Position numbers and translations under genes: made by a program. Shown one piece after another: positions 1-7,818 of a stretch of 64,000 nt of DNA. How positions within the stretch are numbered: the stretch's first letter is position 1; each line of letters opens with the position of its first letter. This DNA is from Roseovarius litorisediminis. Lineage in GTDB: Bacteria > Pseudomonadota > Alphaproteobacteria > Rhodobacterales > Rhodobacteraceae. Where the stretch lies: the NCBI RefSeq assembly GCF_900172295.1, contig NZ_FWFL01000011.1, forward strand, positions 1 to 64,000, in the 5' to 3' direction. The notes below the pieces were generated by a model. That model was not told where the DNA came from, ran no database searches, and saw only the letters and a list, made by a program, of their open reading frames with translations.

Positions 1-113
1 GATTACGCGGCCCATGCGGTGCAAATGACGAATTCCTCCTCGCCGCCACCGCCCAAAACCTCCGCAAACTGGCCAAGATCCTTCCTGCACCGCAGCAAAC
101 GCGCAAAGCCTGA
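1..113 (+). CDS. IS1182-like transposase, C-terminal end only (cut by window edge)
   Basis: Frame 3 is open from the first base to a TGA at 111-113. It reads the segments FLLAATAQNLRKLAKILP and LRGPCGAN, which resemble the C-terminal tail of IS1182/IS5-type DDE transposases (a conserved stretch ending in an AQNLRKLAK-like motif). Only 36 codons are visible, so the catalytic core lies outside the window. The following 114-341 holds no convincing gene and probably includes the end of the insertion sequence and its junction with the downstream cassette. The family call is from recalled motif resemblance. Confidence 0.5.
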   Translation, partial: LRGPCGANDEFLLAATAQNLRKLAKILPAPQQTRKA

Positions 114-341
114 TAGAAAAGGCGCTCGCGCTCTGTTCAGAACCACACTTTCTGCAACAGCAACACGTTGTTTTTCCACAGAATCGGCTCGAAGCCGTCG
201 TTCGCTGCATCCGGTACCAAGGTCTGCTCTCCGAGGGTAGCAACGGAAACAACGGAGAAGTCAGTGTCCTGCGACGCTGCTTGGAATTCCGTGTGACGTG
301 TCGGATTGTCCGGCATGCACCGCTACCAGCGAGGGCCTGAT

Positions 342-1721
342 ATGGCTGACGTAACGAAGAACGGGGCGCAAGCTCCACACTTGCCGGACACACTCCGGCT
401 CAAGATCGCCTACCGCAAGGTGGACGATCTTAACCCCTATGTGGGCAATGCCCGCACCCATTCCGACAAACAGATAGCCCAGATTGCGGCATCCATCCGG
501 CAGTTCGGCTTTACCAATCCCATCTTGATCGATTATGCCAATGGCATCGTTGCCGGACACGGCCGTGTTGCAGCGGCACGCAAGCTTGGATGTACGGAAG
601 TGCCCGTGATCGAACTGGCACACCTCAGCGATGCCGAGCGTCGCGCTTACGTGATTGCCGACAATCGGCTGGCTGAACTTGCTGGCTGGGATCATGAAAT
701 CCTCGCGATCGAATTGCAGGCGCTCTCTGACATGGACCTCGATTTCGATCTCGAAATCACAGGCTTCGAGACCGCAGAGATCGACCTGCTTCTCGACGAT
801 GTAGACCACAGCGAACATGATCCTGCCGATGATGTTCCCGAGCCCGCTCCCGGTCCCGCGATCACCCGGCCCGGCAATATCTGGCACCTCGGTCGTCACA
901 AGCTTATCTGCGGTGATGCTCTGGATGCAGAGAACTACCGCCTGCTGATGGGGGACGAGCGCGCCCGTGCTCCCTTCACCGATCCGCCCTACAATGTAAA
1001 AATCGACGGTCATGTCTGCGGTTCAGGCAAGGTAAAGCACCGCGAATTTGCCATGGCCGCGGGTGAGATGGATAAATCCAGCTTCACGAATTTCCTCCAC
1101 GATGCTCTTGCGGCAATGGCGGATGTGAGCGTGGATGGCGCCATCCACTATGTCTGCATGGACTGGCGCCATATGGACGAACTCAGCGCCGCCGGCGAAG
1201 GCATCTATTCGGAACTCAAGAACCTGGTTGTCTGGGCCAAGACCAATGGCGGCATGGGCACCTTTTATCGGTCGCGCCACGAGTTGATCTTCGTCTACAA
1301 GGTTGGCACGGCAAAGCACCTCAATACCTTTGGCCTCGGCGAAACCGGGCGCTATCGGACGAACGTCTGGGACTACCCTGGCGTCAATAGTTTTGGCGGC
1401 AATCAGGAAGATCTGGCGCTTCATCCGACCGTCAAGCCCGTGGCTCTGGTGGCCGACGCCATTCGCGATGTTACCCGGCGCGGTGACATTGTTCTGGATG
1501 GCTTTGGCGGCTCCGGCACCACATTGATCGCGGCCGAGCGGACGGGCCGTGTGGCACGGCTGATTGAACTCGACCCGCAGTATTGCGATGTGATTTGCCG
1601 CCGCTTTGAAGCTCTCACCGGCAATTCTGCCAGGCTCAACAGCACAGATCATACCTTCGCCGATGTGGAGCGCGCGCGGGGCAACGATATCGAGGCCGTT
1701 GTGGTGGAGGCTGCCGAATGA
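342..1721 (+). CDS. ParB-domain site-specific DNA methyltransferase (beta-class, adenine-N6 or cytosine-N4)
   Basis: This 459-residue protein joins an N-terminal ParB/sulfiredoxin-like domain (about residues 15-110; core NARTHSDKQIAQIAASI, then GIVAGHGR) to a methyltransferase domain. The catalytic motif DPPYNV precedes the AdoMet-binding motif DGFGGSGTT, the order of the beta class. The ATG at 342 is preferred over an upstream TTG at 306 because a GAGGG ribosome site lies at 331-335. Such ParB-methyltransferase fusions are common in prophages and integrative elements and usually lack a partner nuclease; none is seen here. Its stop overlaps the next start (ATGA), so the two are translationally coupled. 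The target sequence cannot be predicted. Confidence 0.88.
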   Translation: MADVTKNGAQAPHLPDTLRLKIAYRKVDDLNPYVGNARTHSDKQIAQIAASIRQFGFTNPILIDYANGIVAGHGRVAAARKLGCTEVPVIELAHLSDAERRAYVIADNRLAELAGWDHEILAIELQALSDMDLDFDLEITGFETAEIDLLLDDVDHSEHDPADDVPEPAPGPAITRPGNIWHLGRHKLICGDALDAENYRLLMGDERARAPFTDPPYNVKIDGHVCGSGKVKHREFAMAAGEMDKSSFTNFLHDALAAMADVSVDGAIHYVCMDWRHMDELSAAGEGIYSELKNLVVWAKTNGGMGTFYRSRHELIFVYKVGTAKHLNTFGLGETGRYRTNVWDYPGVNSFGGNQEDLALHPTVKPVALVADAIRDVTRRGDIVLDGFGGSGTTLIAAERTGRVARLIELDPQYCDVICRRFEALTGNSARLNSTDHTFADVERARGNDIEAVVVEAAE

Positions 1722-2098
1722 CCGAGCGCAAGAACCCTGATGTCGGCTACATGAACCCGCCCGAACACACTCGGTTCAAAAAAGGCAAGTCAGGCAATCC
1801 CCGCGGACGTCCGCGGAAGCGCGAAGACCTGAACACCGTCCTGAATCGGGTCCTTAATCGCAAAATCCGGATCAAGGACGATGGGCGGAAGATGCCGCTT
1901 CGGGATGCGCTGATCTGGAAACTGCGTGAGCTGGCCCTGCAGGGCGACAAGCAGGCCTTGGCCCTGCAGCGCCGCATCATCGATGAATCCGGGATTGCCG
2001 ATCCCAACGCCTATTCGCCGGAAGAAGCGAAGCAGAGGATGATCCGGGCACTTGTAGCCATGGGCGCGAAGGTGGTTAAGTCGAAAGGGGACACATGA
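1718..2098 (+). CDS. DUF5681 domain protein (first of two)
   Basis: A 126-residue, strongly basic protein. The N-terminal signature (YMNPPEHTRFKKGKSG followed by NPRGRPRK) is typical of the DUF5681 family, often seen beside phage packaging genes or methyltransferases and of unknown function. The basic, AT-hook-like GRPRKR segment suggests DNA binding, which is inference. It overlaps the methyltransferase stop and the next gene start by four bases each (ATGA), so it is the middle member of a coupled trio. The start is fixed by this overlap. Confidence 0.8.
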   Translation: MTERKNPDVGYMNPPEHTRFKKGKSGNPRGRPRKREDLNTVLNRVLNRKIRIKDDGRKMPLRDALIWKLRELALQGDKQALALQRRIIDESGIADPNAYSPEEAKQRMIRALVAMGAKVVKSKGDT

Positions 2099-2484
2099 GC
2101 GACGATCACAATGTGGGGTACGCCAAACCCCCGAAATCCACGCGCTGGCAGAAGGGCCAGTCCGGCAACCTCAAGGGCAGACCCAAATCCAAGTCAGAGA
2201 TGATTTTGGATGCCGCCAGGATTCTGACCCAGCCGGTCGACGCGCGCGCACCGGACGGCAAGACCGTCAGGTTGGACGGCGTCGAAGCCGCCTATCTGTC
2301 GTTGTGCAAGAAGGGACTGAAGGGTCATAAACCGTCGCTGCTTGAGGCAATCCGCATCATGCTGGAGGTTGGCCCTGCCGTGCAGGCGAATGCAAACGAT
2401 GAAAAAGTGAGGCGTGAGCAGATCCTGGAAAAACTTGAGCGAATGGGAGTCAAAGTCCCTGAAGACTCCAAATTGCGCCACTAG
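2095..2484 (+). CDS. DUF5681 domain protein (second of two)
   Basis: A 129-residue paralogue of the preceding gene with the same N-terminal signature (YAKPPKSTRWQKGQSGN, then KGRPKS) but a different C-terminal half ending in a charged helix with KLERMGVKVP. The first protein ends in a similar stretch around LVAMGAKVV, so both probably share an N-terminal nucleic-acid-binding module and a short C-terminal tail. The function is unknown. Translation is coupled to the first copy by ATGA at 2095-2098. The tandem pair next to a methyltransferase suggests a duplicated accessory factor. Confidence 0.78.
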   Translation: MSDDHNVGYAKPPKSTRWQKGQSGNLKGRPKSKSEMILDAARILTQPVDARAPDGKTVRLDGVEAAYLSLCKKGLKGHKPSLLEAIRIMLEVGPAVQANANDEKVRREQILEKLERMGVKVPEDSKLRH

Positions 2485-2533
2485 CGCTATTCCACACTGG
2501 ACTTCCCGCCCGACACGAGCGTCACTGATGCCA

Positions 2534-2588
2534 CGCCCGGCCTGACCCCGGGCGCACCTCGGTACCAGGGCCAGCATTCCGCTGGCCC
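2534..2588 (+). other. Two tandem hairpins in the only gap of the cassette operon
   Basis: The 124-base gap between the second DUF5681 gene and the DUF3489 gene holds two inverted repeats: CGCCCGG (2534-2540) with CCGGGCG (2548-2554), and GGGCCAGC (2568-2575) with GCTGGCCC (2581-2588). No T-run follows either, so they are not clear intrinsic terminators. They may separate two transcription or RNA-processing units (methyltransferase trio and recombinase trio) or mark an old junction. Confidence 0.5.
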
Positions 2589-2608
2589 GGCACATCCGAG
2601 GATCAGAC

Positions 2609-2854
2609 ATGCCAACATCCAGAACAACACCCCCGCGCGAAACCAAAGCCGCAATCCTGCGCAAGCTATTGGGCCGCAAGAACGGCGCGGATATCGGCAC
2701 CCTGCAATCAGCCACGGGCTGGCAGCCTCATTCGGTTCGGGCGGGCCTCAGCGGGCTCAGGAAGGCCGGATATACCATTGATCGGACTGATGCCGCCAAG
2801 CCCGGTGGTACAGCCACTTACCGCATCACCGGCGGCCCGGAGGGTGCCCGATGA
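2609..2854 (+). CDS. DUF3489 small helix-turn-helix-like protein
   Basis: An 81-residue protein. The segment from about residue 10 (KAAILRKLLGRKNGADIGTL) through TGWQPHSVRAGLSGLRKAGY is the DUF3489 pattern, a small winged-helix-like fold in which a recognition helix is followed by a short hairpin (GTATYRITG). A GAGGA ribosome site at 2598-2602 sets the ATG at 2609. DUF3489 genes are commonly found just upstream of DUF2924 and a serine recombinase in alphaproteobacteria, as here. A regulator or DNA-binding accessory of the recombinase is a reasonable inference but not established. It overlaps the DUF2924 gene by four bases. Confidence 0.8.
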   Translation: MPTSRTTPPRETKAAILRKLLGRKNGADIGTLQSATGWQPHSVRAGLSGLRKAGYTIDRTDAAKPGGTATYRITGGPEGAR

Positions 2855-3255
2855 CGCCATCCATTGCAGACATTGAGGTGATGGACCGGGCGGCGCTGAT
2901 TGCAGCCTGGTCGGACGTTTTTGGCACACCGGTCCCAAAGCGGCTGAGCAGCCCGTTCCTGCGCCGGTTCCTCGCCTTTGAACTCCAGGCGCGGCAATTC
3001 GGCGGGCTGCCAAAGGGTTTTATCGACAGACTTGGCAGGGCTGACGCAGTGAAGCCTGAGACCAGAAGCCCGGCGCTCAAACCGGGCGGACGGCTCATCC
3101 GTGAGTGGAACGGTACGACCCACGCTGTCGATGTCGTTGACGGAGGGTTCCTGTGGAACGGTCAGCGCTTTGCCTCACTGTCCCCCATCGCAAGCGCCAT
3201 CACAGGGGCCCGGTGGTCGGGGCCGCGGTTCTTCGGTCTCAAGAGGACGGCATGA
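2851..3255 (+). CDS. DUF2924 domain protein
   Basis: A 134-residue protein with the DUF2924 layout: an N-terminal helix around LIAAWSDVFGTPVPKRLSSP, a second helix RRFLAFELQARQFGGLP, then a small beta region beginning LIREWNGTTHAVDV and ending GARWSGPRFFGL. The last part resembles segments seen at the ends of recombinase-associated proteins. Starts and stops overlap both neighbours (ATGA at 2851 and at 3252), so the stoichiometry with DUF3489 and the recombinase is probably fixed. The family is almost always adjacent to a large serine recombinase; its biochemical role is unknown. Confidence 0.82.
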   Translation: MTPSIADIEVMDRAALIAAWSDVFGTPVPKRLSSPFLRRFLAFELQARQFGGLPKGFIDRLGRADAVKPETRSPALKPGGRLIREWNGTTHAVDVVDGGFLWNGQRFASLSPIASAITGARWSGPRFFGLKRTA

Positions 3256-4952
3256 CCATGAACAAACCGCGGATACGTTGCGCCATATATACCCGTAAAT
3301 CCTCCGACGAAGGGCTCGATCAGGATTTTAACTCGCTCGATGCCCAACACGAGGCCTGTGCGGCCTACATCGCCAGCCAGCGGCATGAAGGCTGGGTTCC
3401 CGATAAAACCCGCTATGACGATGGTGGCATCTCCGGTGGCACGCTGGAGCGGCCTGCGATGCAGCGCCTGCTTGCTGACATTGACGCGGGCCGCATCCAG
3501 ATGATCGTGGTCTACAAGATCGACCGGTTGACCCGCTCTCTGGCCGACTTCGCAAAGCTCGTGGAGCGATTTGACGCCGCGGGCTGTTCCTTCGTCTCTG
3601 TCACCCAGGCCTTCAACACCGCCTCGTCAATGGGGCGGCTGACGCTCAATGTGCTCTTGTCCTTCGCCCAGTTCGAACGGGAAGTCACGGCCGAGCGGAT
3701 CCGCGACAAGATCGCGGCCTCAAAAAAGAAGGGCCTCTGGATGGGTGGGGTGCCGCCCCTTGGCTACGATCCGCACCCCGATCCGAAAACCCGCGGGCTT
3801 GTGGTAAGTCAGAACGAGGCGAAAACCGTGGCGGCCATCTTCCTCCTCTACGTCCAGCTTGGCTGCCTGAATGCCGTCATGCGCAAGACGATCGAAATGG
3901 GACTGCGGTCAAAGCGGCATCACTTCAAATCGGGGCGGACCCAGGGCGGAAATTCCTTCTCACGGGGCCAGATCTACGCGCTGCTGCGCAATCCCATCTA
4001 CATCGGGAAGATCAGGCACAAGGCAAATGTCTGGGACGGGCAGCATGAGGCCATCATTGATGTTGAGCTCTGGGATCGCGTTCAGGCCCGGTTGCAGGTC
4101 GCCAGCGCCCGGCCAAGGTCGCAGGTTGGCTCCGCGAGCAGTCCCTCAAAGATTGGGGCCGCACCTTTGACCGGTAAACTCCGGGACGAGACCGGAGACC
4201 GATTGACGCCGACACATACCAAGCGTCATGGACGAAGGCTGCGCTACTATGTCTCCAATCGCCTGATCTCAGGCGGTACCGATCCAAGTGGCTGGCGCTT
4301 GCCCGCAGTGGCACTGGAGCAGGCCGTTGCGAACATCATCGCGCAGCATCTGAGCGATCTTGCCCGCGGTCATCGGATTTGCGTCGAACCAGACGTTCAG
4401 TCAGGTGCCGCGATCCTCAACAAGGCTCAGGATCTGACACAGAGGCTGCGGAAAGGTACGCCCGGACTTCTCGCAAACATCACCTTAGGAGGCCAGCTGG
4501 CCAAGGGGCGCATCGTTCTGGAGCTGAATGCGAAAGAGCTGGCGACCGAACTTGGCCTGAAAACTGACGAGATCGATCCGTCCGCGCTGCAAATCCAGGC
4601 GCCCTTCGCGCTGCGTCGACGGGGCGTCGAGGGAAAGATTGTCGCTGGCGATCACGTACCCGATCCGGACAGACCGATGCTGCGTGCGCTGGCCCGGGCA
4701 CATATCTGGACCGCCGACCTGCGCCGGGGAAAATCTTTGAGCGACATCGCCGCCGCAACCAGCCACTCTGAATCATATGTACGGACCCGAGCCCAGCTCG
4801 CCTTCCTCGCGCCCAAGATCCAGAAAGCAATCCTCGTTGGCAGCCAGCCGCCGGAACTGACCCTGGAAAAGATCATCCGCAAACCGATCCCGCTCGACTG
4901 GGATATGCAGGCGCGGATTTACGGGTTCAGCCAGGATCTGAACCATCCCTGA
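3252..4952 (+). CDS. Large serine recombinase
   Basis: A 566-residue recombinase. The resolvase catalytic domain spans about residues 1-160, with the nucleophile region YTRKSSDEG and the conserved arginine segment VVYKIDRLTRSL. The recombinase domain follows (about 170-290, ending LLRNPIYIGKIRHKANVWDG), then a C-terminal region in which the usual cysteine zinc ribbon is absent (the region around RRLRYYVSNR has no CxxC). The ATG at 3252 overlaps the DUF2924 stop; an upstream in-frame start at 3153 would overlap that gene by 100 bases and is less likely. This is the probable mobility enzyme of the cassette. No attachment core is proven. Confidence 0.9.
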   Translation: MTMNKPRIRCAIYTRKSSDEGLDQDFNSLDAQHEACAAYIASQRHEGWVPDKTRYDDGGISGGTLERPAMQRLLADIDAGRIQMIVVYKIDRLTRSLADFAKLVERFDAAGCSFVSVTQAFNTASSMGRLTLNVLLSFAQFEREVTAERIRDKIAASKKKGLWMGGVPPLGYDPHPDPKTRGLVVSQNEAKTVAAIFLLYVQLGCLNAVMRKTIEMGLRSKRHHFKSGRTQGGNSFSRGQIYALLRNPIYIGKIRHKANVWDGQHEAIIDVELWDRVQARLQVASARPRSQVGSASSPSKIGAAPLTGKLRDETGDRLTPTHTKRHGRRLRYYVSNRLISGGTDPSGWRLPAVALEQAVANIIAQHLSDLARGHRICVEPDVQSGAAILNKAQDLTQRLRKGTPGLLANITLGGQLAKGRIVLELNAKELATELGLKTDEIDPSALQIQAPFALRRRGVEGKIVAGDHVPDPDRPMLRALARAHIWTADLRRGKSLSDIAAATSHSESYVRTRAQLAFLAPKIQKAILVGSQPPELTLEKIIRKPIPLDWDMQARIYGFSQDLNHP

Positions 4953-4966
4953 TCTGCGCACGTCAT

Positions 4967-5272
4967 TCCCTGTTTCCCTTGAAAAAGGTCCCTGTTAACG
5001 GCGAAAAAGTTCCCTGTTAATTTGCGTAGGGAAATCACTCGTAACACATTGATATTTGGAAGTTATCGGAGGGTGGTTTGGGCCAGATCGGGCTGTTTTA
5101 ACAAAATTTCCCTGTTAATTCCCTGTTAGCAGGGAAATTGGACCTAACCGAAGCGCGTGATGCTTGCGGCAGAGACGGTCGAGGGATTTGGCCCTGATCG
5201 ACTGGCTCACAGGTGTCTCCCACGCAGATGGCACAGCGCAACACCCCGGAAAGTCCGGATAAAACAGGGAAA
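4967..5272. repeat. Cluster of TCCCTGTT(A/T) repeats between recombinase and tRNA-Ser
   Basis: Plus-strand copies of TCCCTGTTAA or close variants start at 4967, 4989, 5011, 5109 and 5120. Inverted copies (CAGGGAAA) occur at 5130 and 5265. The 5105-5139 part forms a perfect inverted repeat with arms AATTTCCCTG (5105-5114) and CAGGGAAATT (5130-5139), with a tighter hairpin TTCCCTG/CAGGGAA inside it. No gene fits 4953-5303. The arrangement suits protein-binding sites at an element end (recombination or replication), or a degenerate family of alphaproteobacterial intergenic repeats. Confidence 0.65.
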
Positions 5273-5303
5273 TATCGGCTGTGTTGACAGAGACTGGGGT
5301 GGG

Positions 5304-5393
5304 TGGCGGAGCCGATGGGATTCGAACCCACGAGACCCTTCCGGGCCTACTCCCTTAGCAGGGGAGCGCCTTCGACCACTCGGCCACAGCTCC
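5304..5393 (-). tRNA. tRNA-Ser (anticodon GCU)
   Basis: Read on the minus strand, the 90-base gene starts GGAGCTG at 5393 and ends CGGCTCC-G-CCA at 5304, forming a seven-pair acceptor stem with an encoded CCA. The anticodon arm CTCCC-CTGCTAA-GGGAG gives anticodon GCU (AGC/AGU serine codons). A long variable arm (TAGGCCCGGAAGGGTCT region) and the T-loop GTTCGAATC are typical of class II tRNA-Ser. Its 3' end faces the repeat cluster and recombinase cassette, a usual orientation for an integration hot spot. Confidence 0.97.
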
Positions 5394-5455
5394 GTCGACC
5401 CGTTTAATTGGACTGGACTGGGGGAACAAGGGCCATTTTGAGATTTTTTACATTT

Positions 5456-5535
5456 GTACGTTTCGTGCGTTTTGTACGTGGATTTCGTACGTATTATCGG
5501 CCTTTTGGAAACAACGGCGTACGAAACGTACGAAA
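5456..5535. repeat. GTACG/CGTACG palindrome cluster
   Basis: GTACG occurs five times in 80 bases (starting 5456, 5474, 5487, 5519 and 5528). Three are full CGTACG palindromes (5486-5491, 5518-5523, 5527-5532). CGTACGAAA is tandemly repeated at 5518-5535, with an inverted TTTCGTACG at 5483-5491. The cluster lies 63-142 bases upstream of the tRNA-Ser gene. The remaining 5536-5853 has no supportable gene; a 94-codon open frame there has no family resemblance. Confidence 0.6.
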
Positions 5536-5853
5536 ACCCGGTTCGAGGATGTGAAACCTTCGGGTTTTGGGCAGCCGGATGTTGGCCATCGGTAAAATCA
5601 TCCCGCTAACGCCCGGTAGCAACAGGGTCGATTTGCAAGACCGGCTAAGGTTGCTCGGCGGGGCGATTTCAACCGGTCGCCGCAGCGCAGAATTTCAACA
5701 GTTTTTCAACACGGTTCGGCACCCAGGGGGTGGGAAGCAGACATTCGCTTCGCTTAACACCGAGGCCGGCTTTGCTGTCGGAGCAGTCGCTTGCAAAATA
5801 TCGCTGTCCCACCAAGATAAATCCCCGCGCACGATCTTACCCACATCCTGAAG

Positions 5854-6986
5854 TCAGCCCCTGCTCTCGGATGTGCTGGGCCGGTTCATGAATGGTCGCT
5901 CAAACATGGCAAACAGGACGCTCGACGCTGCAAACACAAAAGCCATCATAACAAGGTCGAAGATTAGGATGCCAAACGGGCCCATCGCCCATTCATTTAT
6001 ATCGAACGCTTGAACCGGAGCCTTGATGATCCAGAAATGGTAGAGGTAAATCGTGTAGCACATGCCTCCAATCGTGAAGACAGGTGGCCAACGTAATGCC
6101 GCGAGTATGACCCGCCCCCTAAAAACGCAGAGAAAGAAGATGGTAAGGGGCAGGACACCCATGGCGTGAAGTCTGGGATCTGGCCACCCGAGATCAAAGC
6201 AAATCGCTGTGACGAAAGCGAAAAGGGCGACAGCATCATAGGCCGCCGACGGACGCGTGCCGCGAAGCTTGCCTGTCGCCATGAGACCAGCAATCATAAA
6301 GCCGGCAAGAAAATACTGACCCAGTGCCAGAATGCTTTTTGTGTAGCGTAACGGACCGTCCAGATTGAAGACATAAATCACGGACATGAACAGTGCCACG
6401 CCGGCAATCAAAGATATACGGGTGCTCTGCCCCCGCGCTGTGTAGAAAATCGCTAAAATTGGGGCAATTAGGTAAAATTGCGCTTCGACCTCAAGCGACC
6501 ACGCAACGAAGTTAACTGCGCTCCATTCGTTATATATCGTATTGTGAAGATAGAATACGGAAGCAGCAAGATTGGGTAGCCGATCAAACATCGTGGTGAG
6601 ACCGCCAGACGCAACGGCAAGCGCGAGCAGAACCGCCAGATTGATCAGGTATGGCGGCTCAAGCCTGCGGAGCCGTCGGACAAAGTAGCGTCGAAGAGAC
6701 ACCTTTTGCCCCCCACCAATTGCGCTCGTGCAAACGGAAGCCCAAGAACAATTCCGCTGATCACAAAAAACAACGGCACAGCAAGCCCACCTGCTTTCGC
6801 AAGCTGCACATTCGCCGTCCAGAGCATTTGATTGCTTTCAATAGCTTCAATCTGGTGCCTCAGAATATAATGCTGATGGTGCAGAATGACGTGAAAGATG
6901 GCAATGAAACGCAAACCATCGATCTCGGGGATGAATTTGCTTCTCGTGCTCGGTCGCGAAATTTTAACGTATCTGAAGAAACTCAT
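5854..6986 (-). pseudogene. Acyltransferase 3 family protein, frameshifted
   Basis: Two minus-strand frames together encode an OafA/YrhL-type membrane O-acyltransferase. The N-terminal part (start 6986) has IPEIDGLRFIAIFHVILHH, with the family's early catalytic histidine, and VPLFFVISGIVLGLPFAR. The C-terminal part (5854 to about 6702) continues SLRRYFVRRLRRLEPPY and then several hydrophobic segments. The frames join at a TTTT run (6704-6707) and a CCCCCC run (6709-6714); one lost base in the A-run of the coding strand would restore one ~377-residue protein. It would acetylate surface polysaccharide or lipid. A sequencing error at the homopolymer is an alternative to true inactivation. The local base composition is AT-richer than its neighbours, which hints at transfer. 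Confidence 0.75.
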
Positions 6987-7818
6987 TTGTCCAATTATGC
7001 TTAGTGTGGATATGTAATGAGCACAAATCGGCTCCCAATTTAACCGAAAAGTCCGACCTGAGCGCGGGCGGTAATCACGGGTGCTTCATTTCATCAAAAT
7101 ATGCGCCGCAGTCGGATCTTGTCGCTTTACTGAGCTTTTACCCGGCGTCTGCTATTGGGCTTGTAACCCGTCACAGCCCTTGAGACAGACAGGCTTGTTT
7201 TGCCAAGCGAGAGTTCAATTTCAGAGTTATGTCGCCGTGAAGGGATTGCCGTGAGCCTGTATCACAATTGGTCAAAGGACTTCATGGAAGCATGGGAAGA
7301 AGCGATTGGCGGGTGACACAACCCGCAGAGCCAAACCAAACCCCAATTGACGCCCTTCAGTTGTGAGAAAGGATGCGGCGGCAAAATGAAATAAATCCCA
7401 GGCTCAAAAAGAGTTTTTACACCGCCTCGGCGCATTACCGACATCCGCTCCACCGCGAAAAAGACTGCGCCGCTTCCCAAAAGCGGTCATTCGTGCTCAA
7501 CGCAGAAATTGGAGGCTGTTAGTGGCTGCAACGCGGACGAAGCGGTCATTTTTTTTTGCAATGATCTGTGTGATATTTATCAACGAAAACACCCAAAGGA
7601 ATGATTAAACTTGGCATGGCGATGATCGATTCAAAAGCGCAGTATCGTTTGGCTGTCCATATATGAAAGCTAGAGCAGACATGAATAAATTCCTTGCAGC
7701 TTTAACCGAAACTACACTCCGCCCCACACCGGCTTATTCGAACGATTGGGCCAGCGGGTATTTCGGCTTGGAGCTTCGGTACGCTTTCACTGTTCACGCC
7801 AAGCTGACGGTTTGAAGC
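6987..7818. other. Gene-poor stretch with an 11-base direct repeat
   Basis: No open frame here has a convincing start, composition or family resemblance. The only structure seen is AAGCGGTCATT repeated at 7481-7491 and 7540-7550. The stretch is AT-rich relative to the window and lies between two degraded loci, so it is probably remnant DNA. Confidence 0.5.

Larger units (their letters stand above)
342..4952 (+). mobile_element. Putative integrative cassette: methyltransferase, 2x DUF5681, DUF3489, DUF2924, serine recombinase
   Basis: Six same-strand genes with ATGA overlaps at 1718, 2095, 2851 and 3252 form one compact unit ending in a serine recombinase. It sits between a transposase 3' end on the left and a repeat cluster plus tRNA-Ser on the right. 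The left end is not defined in the window, and an insertion sequence may have replaced the original flank. The gene content is all DNA-handling with no obvious cargo. Calling it a mobile element is inference from the recombinase, the tRNA-proximal position and the lack of housekeeping genes. Confidence 0.6.

Noticed and set aside
261-1013. Long open frame on the minus strand (about 250 codons)
   Set aside because: It is antisense to the methyltransferase with its DPPY and GFGGSG motifs; no family resemblance on the minus strand.
5567-5851. Plus-strand open frame of 94 codons
   Set aside because: No recognisable family and unusual composition; lies in a gene-poor strip beside a decayed gene.
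7262-7480. Minus-strand 72-codon frame in the gene-poor strip
   Set aside because: No ribosome site, no homology pattern.
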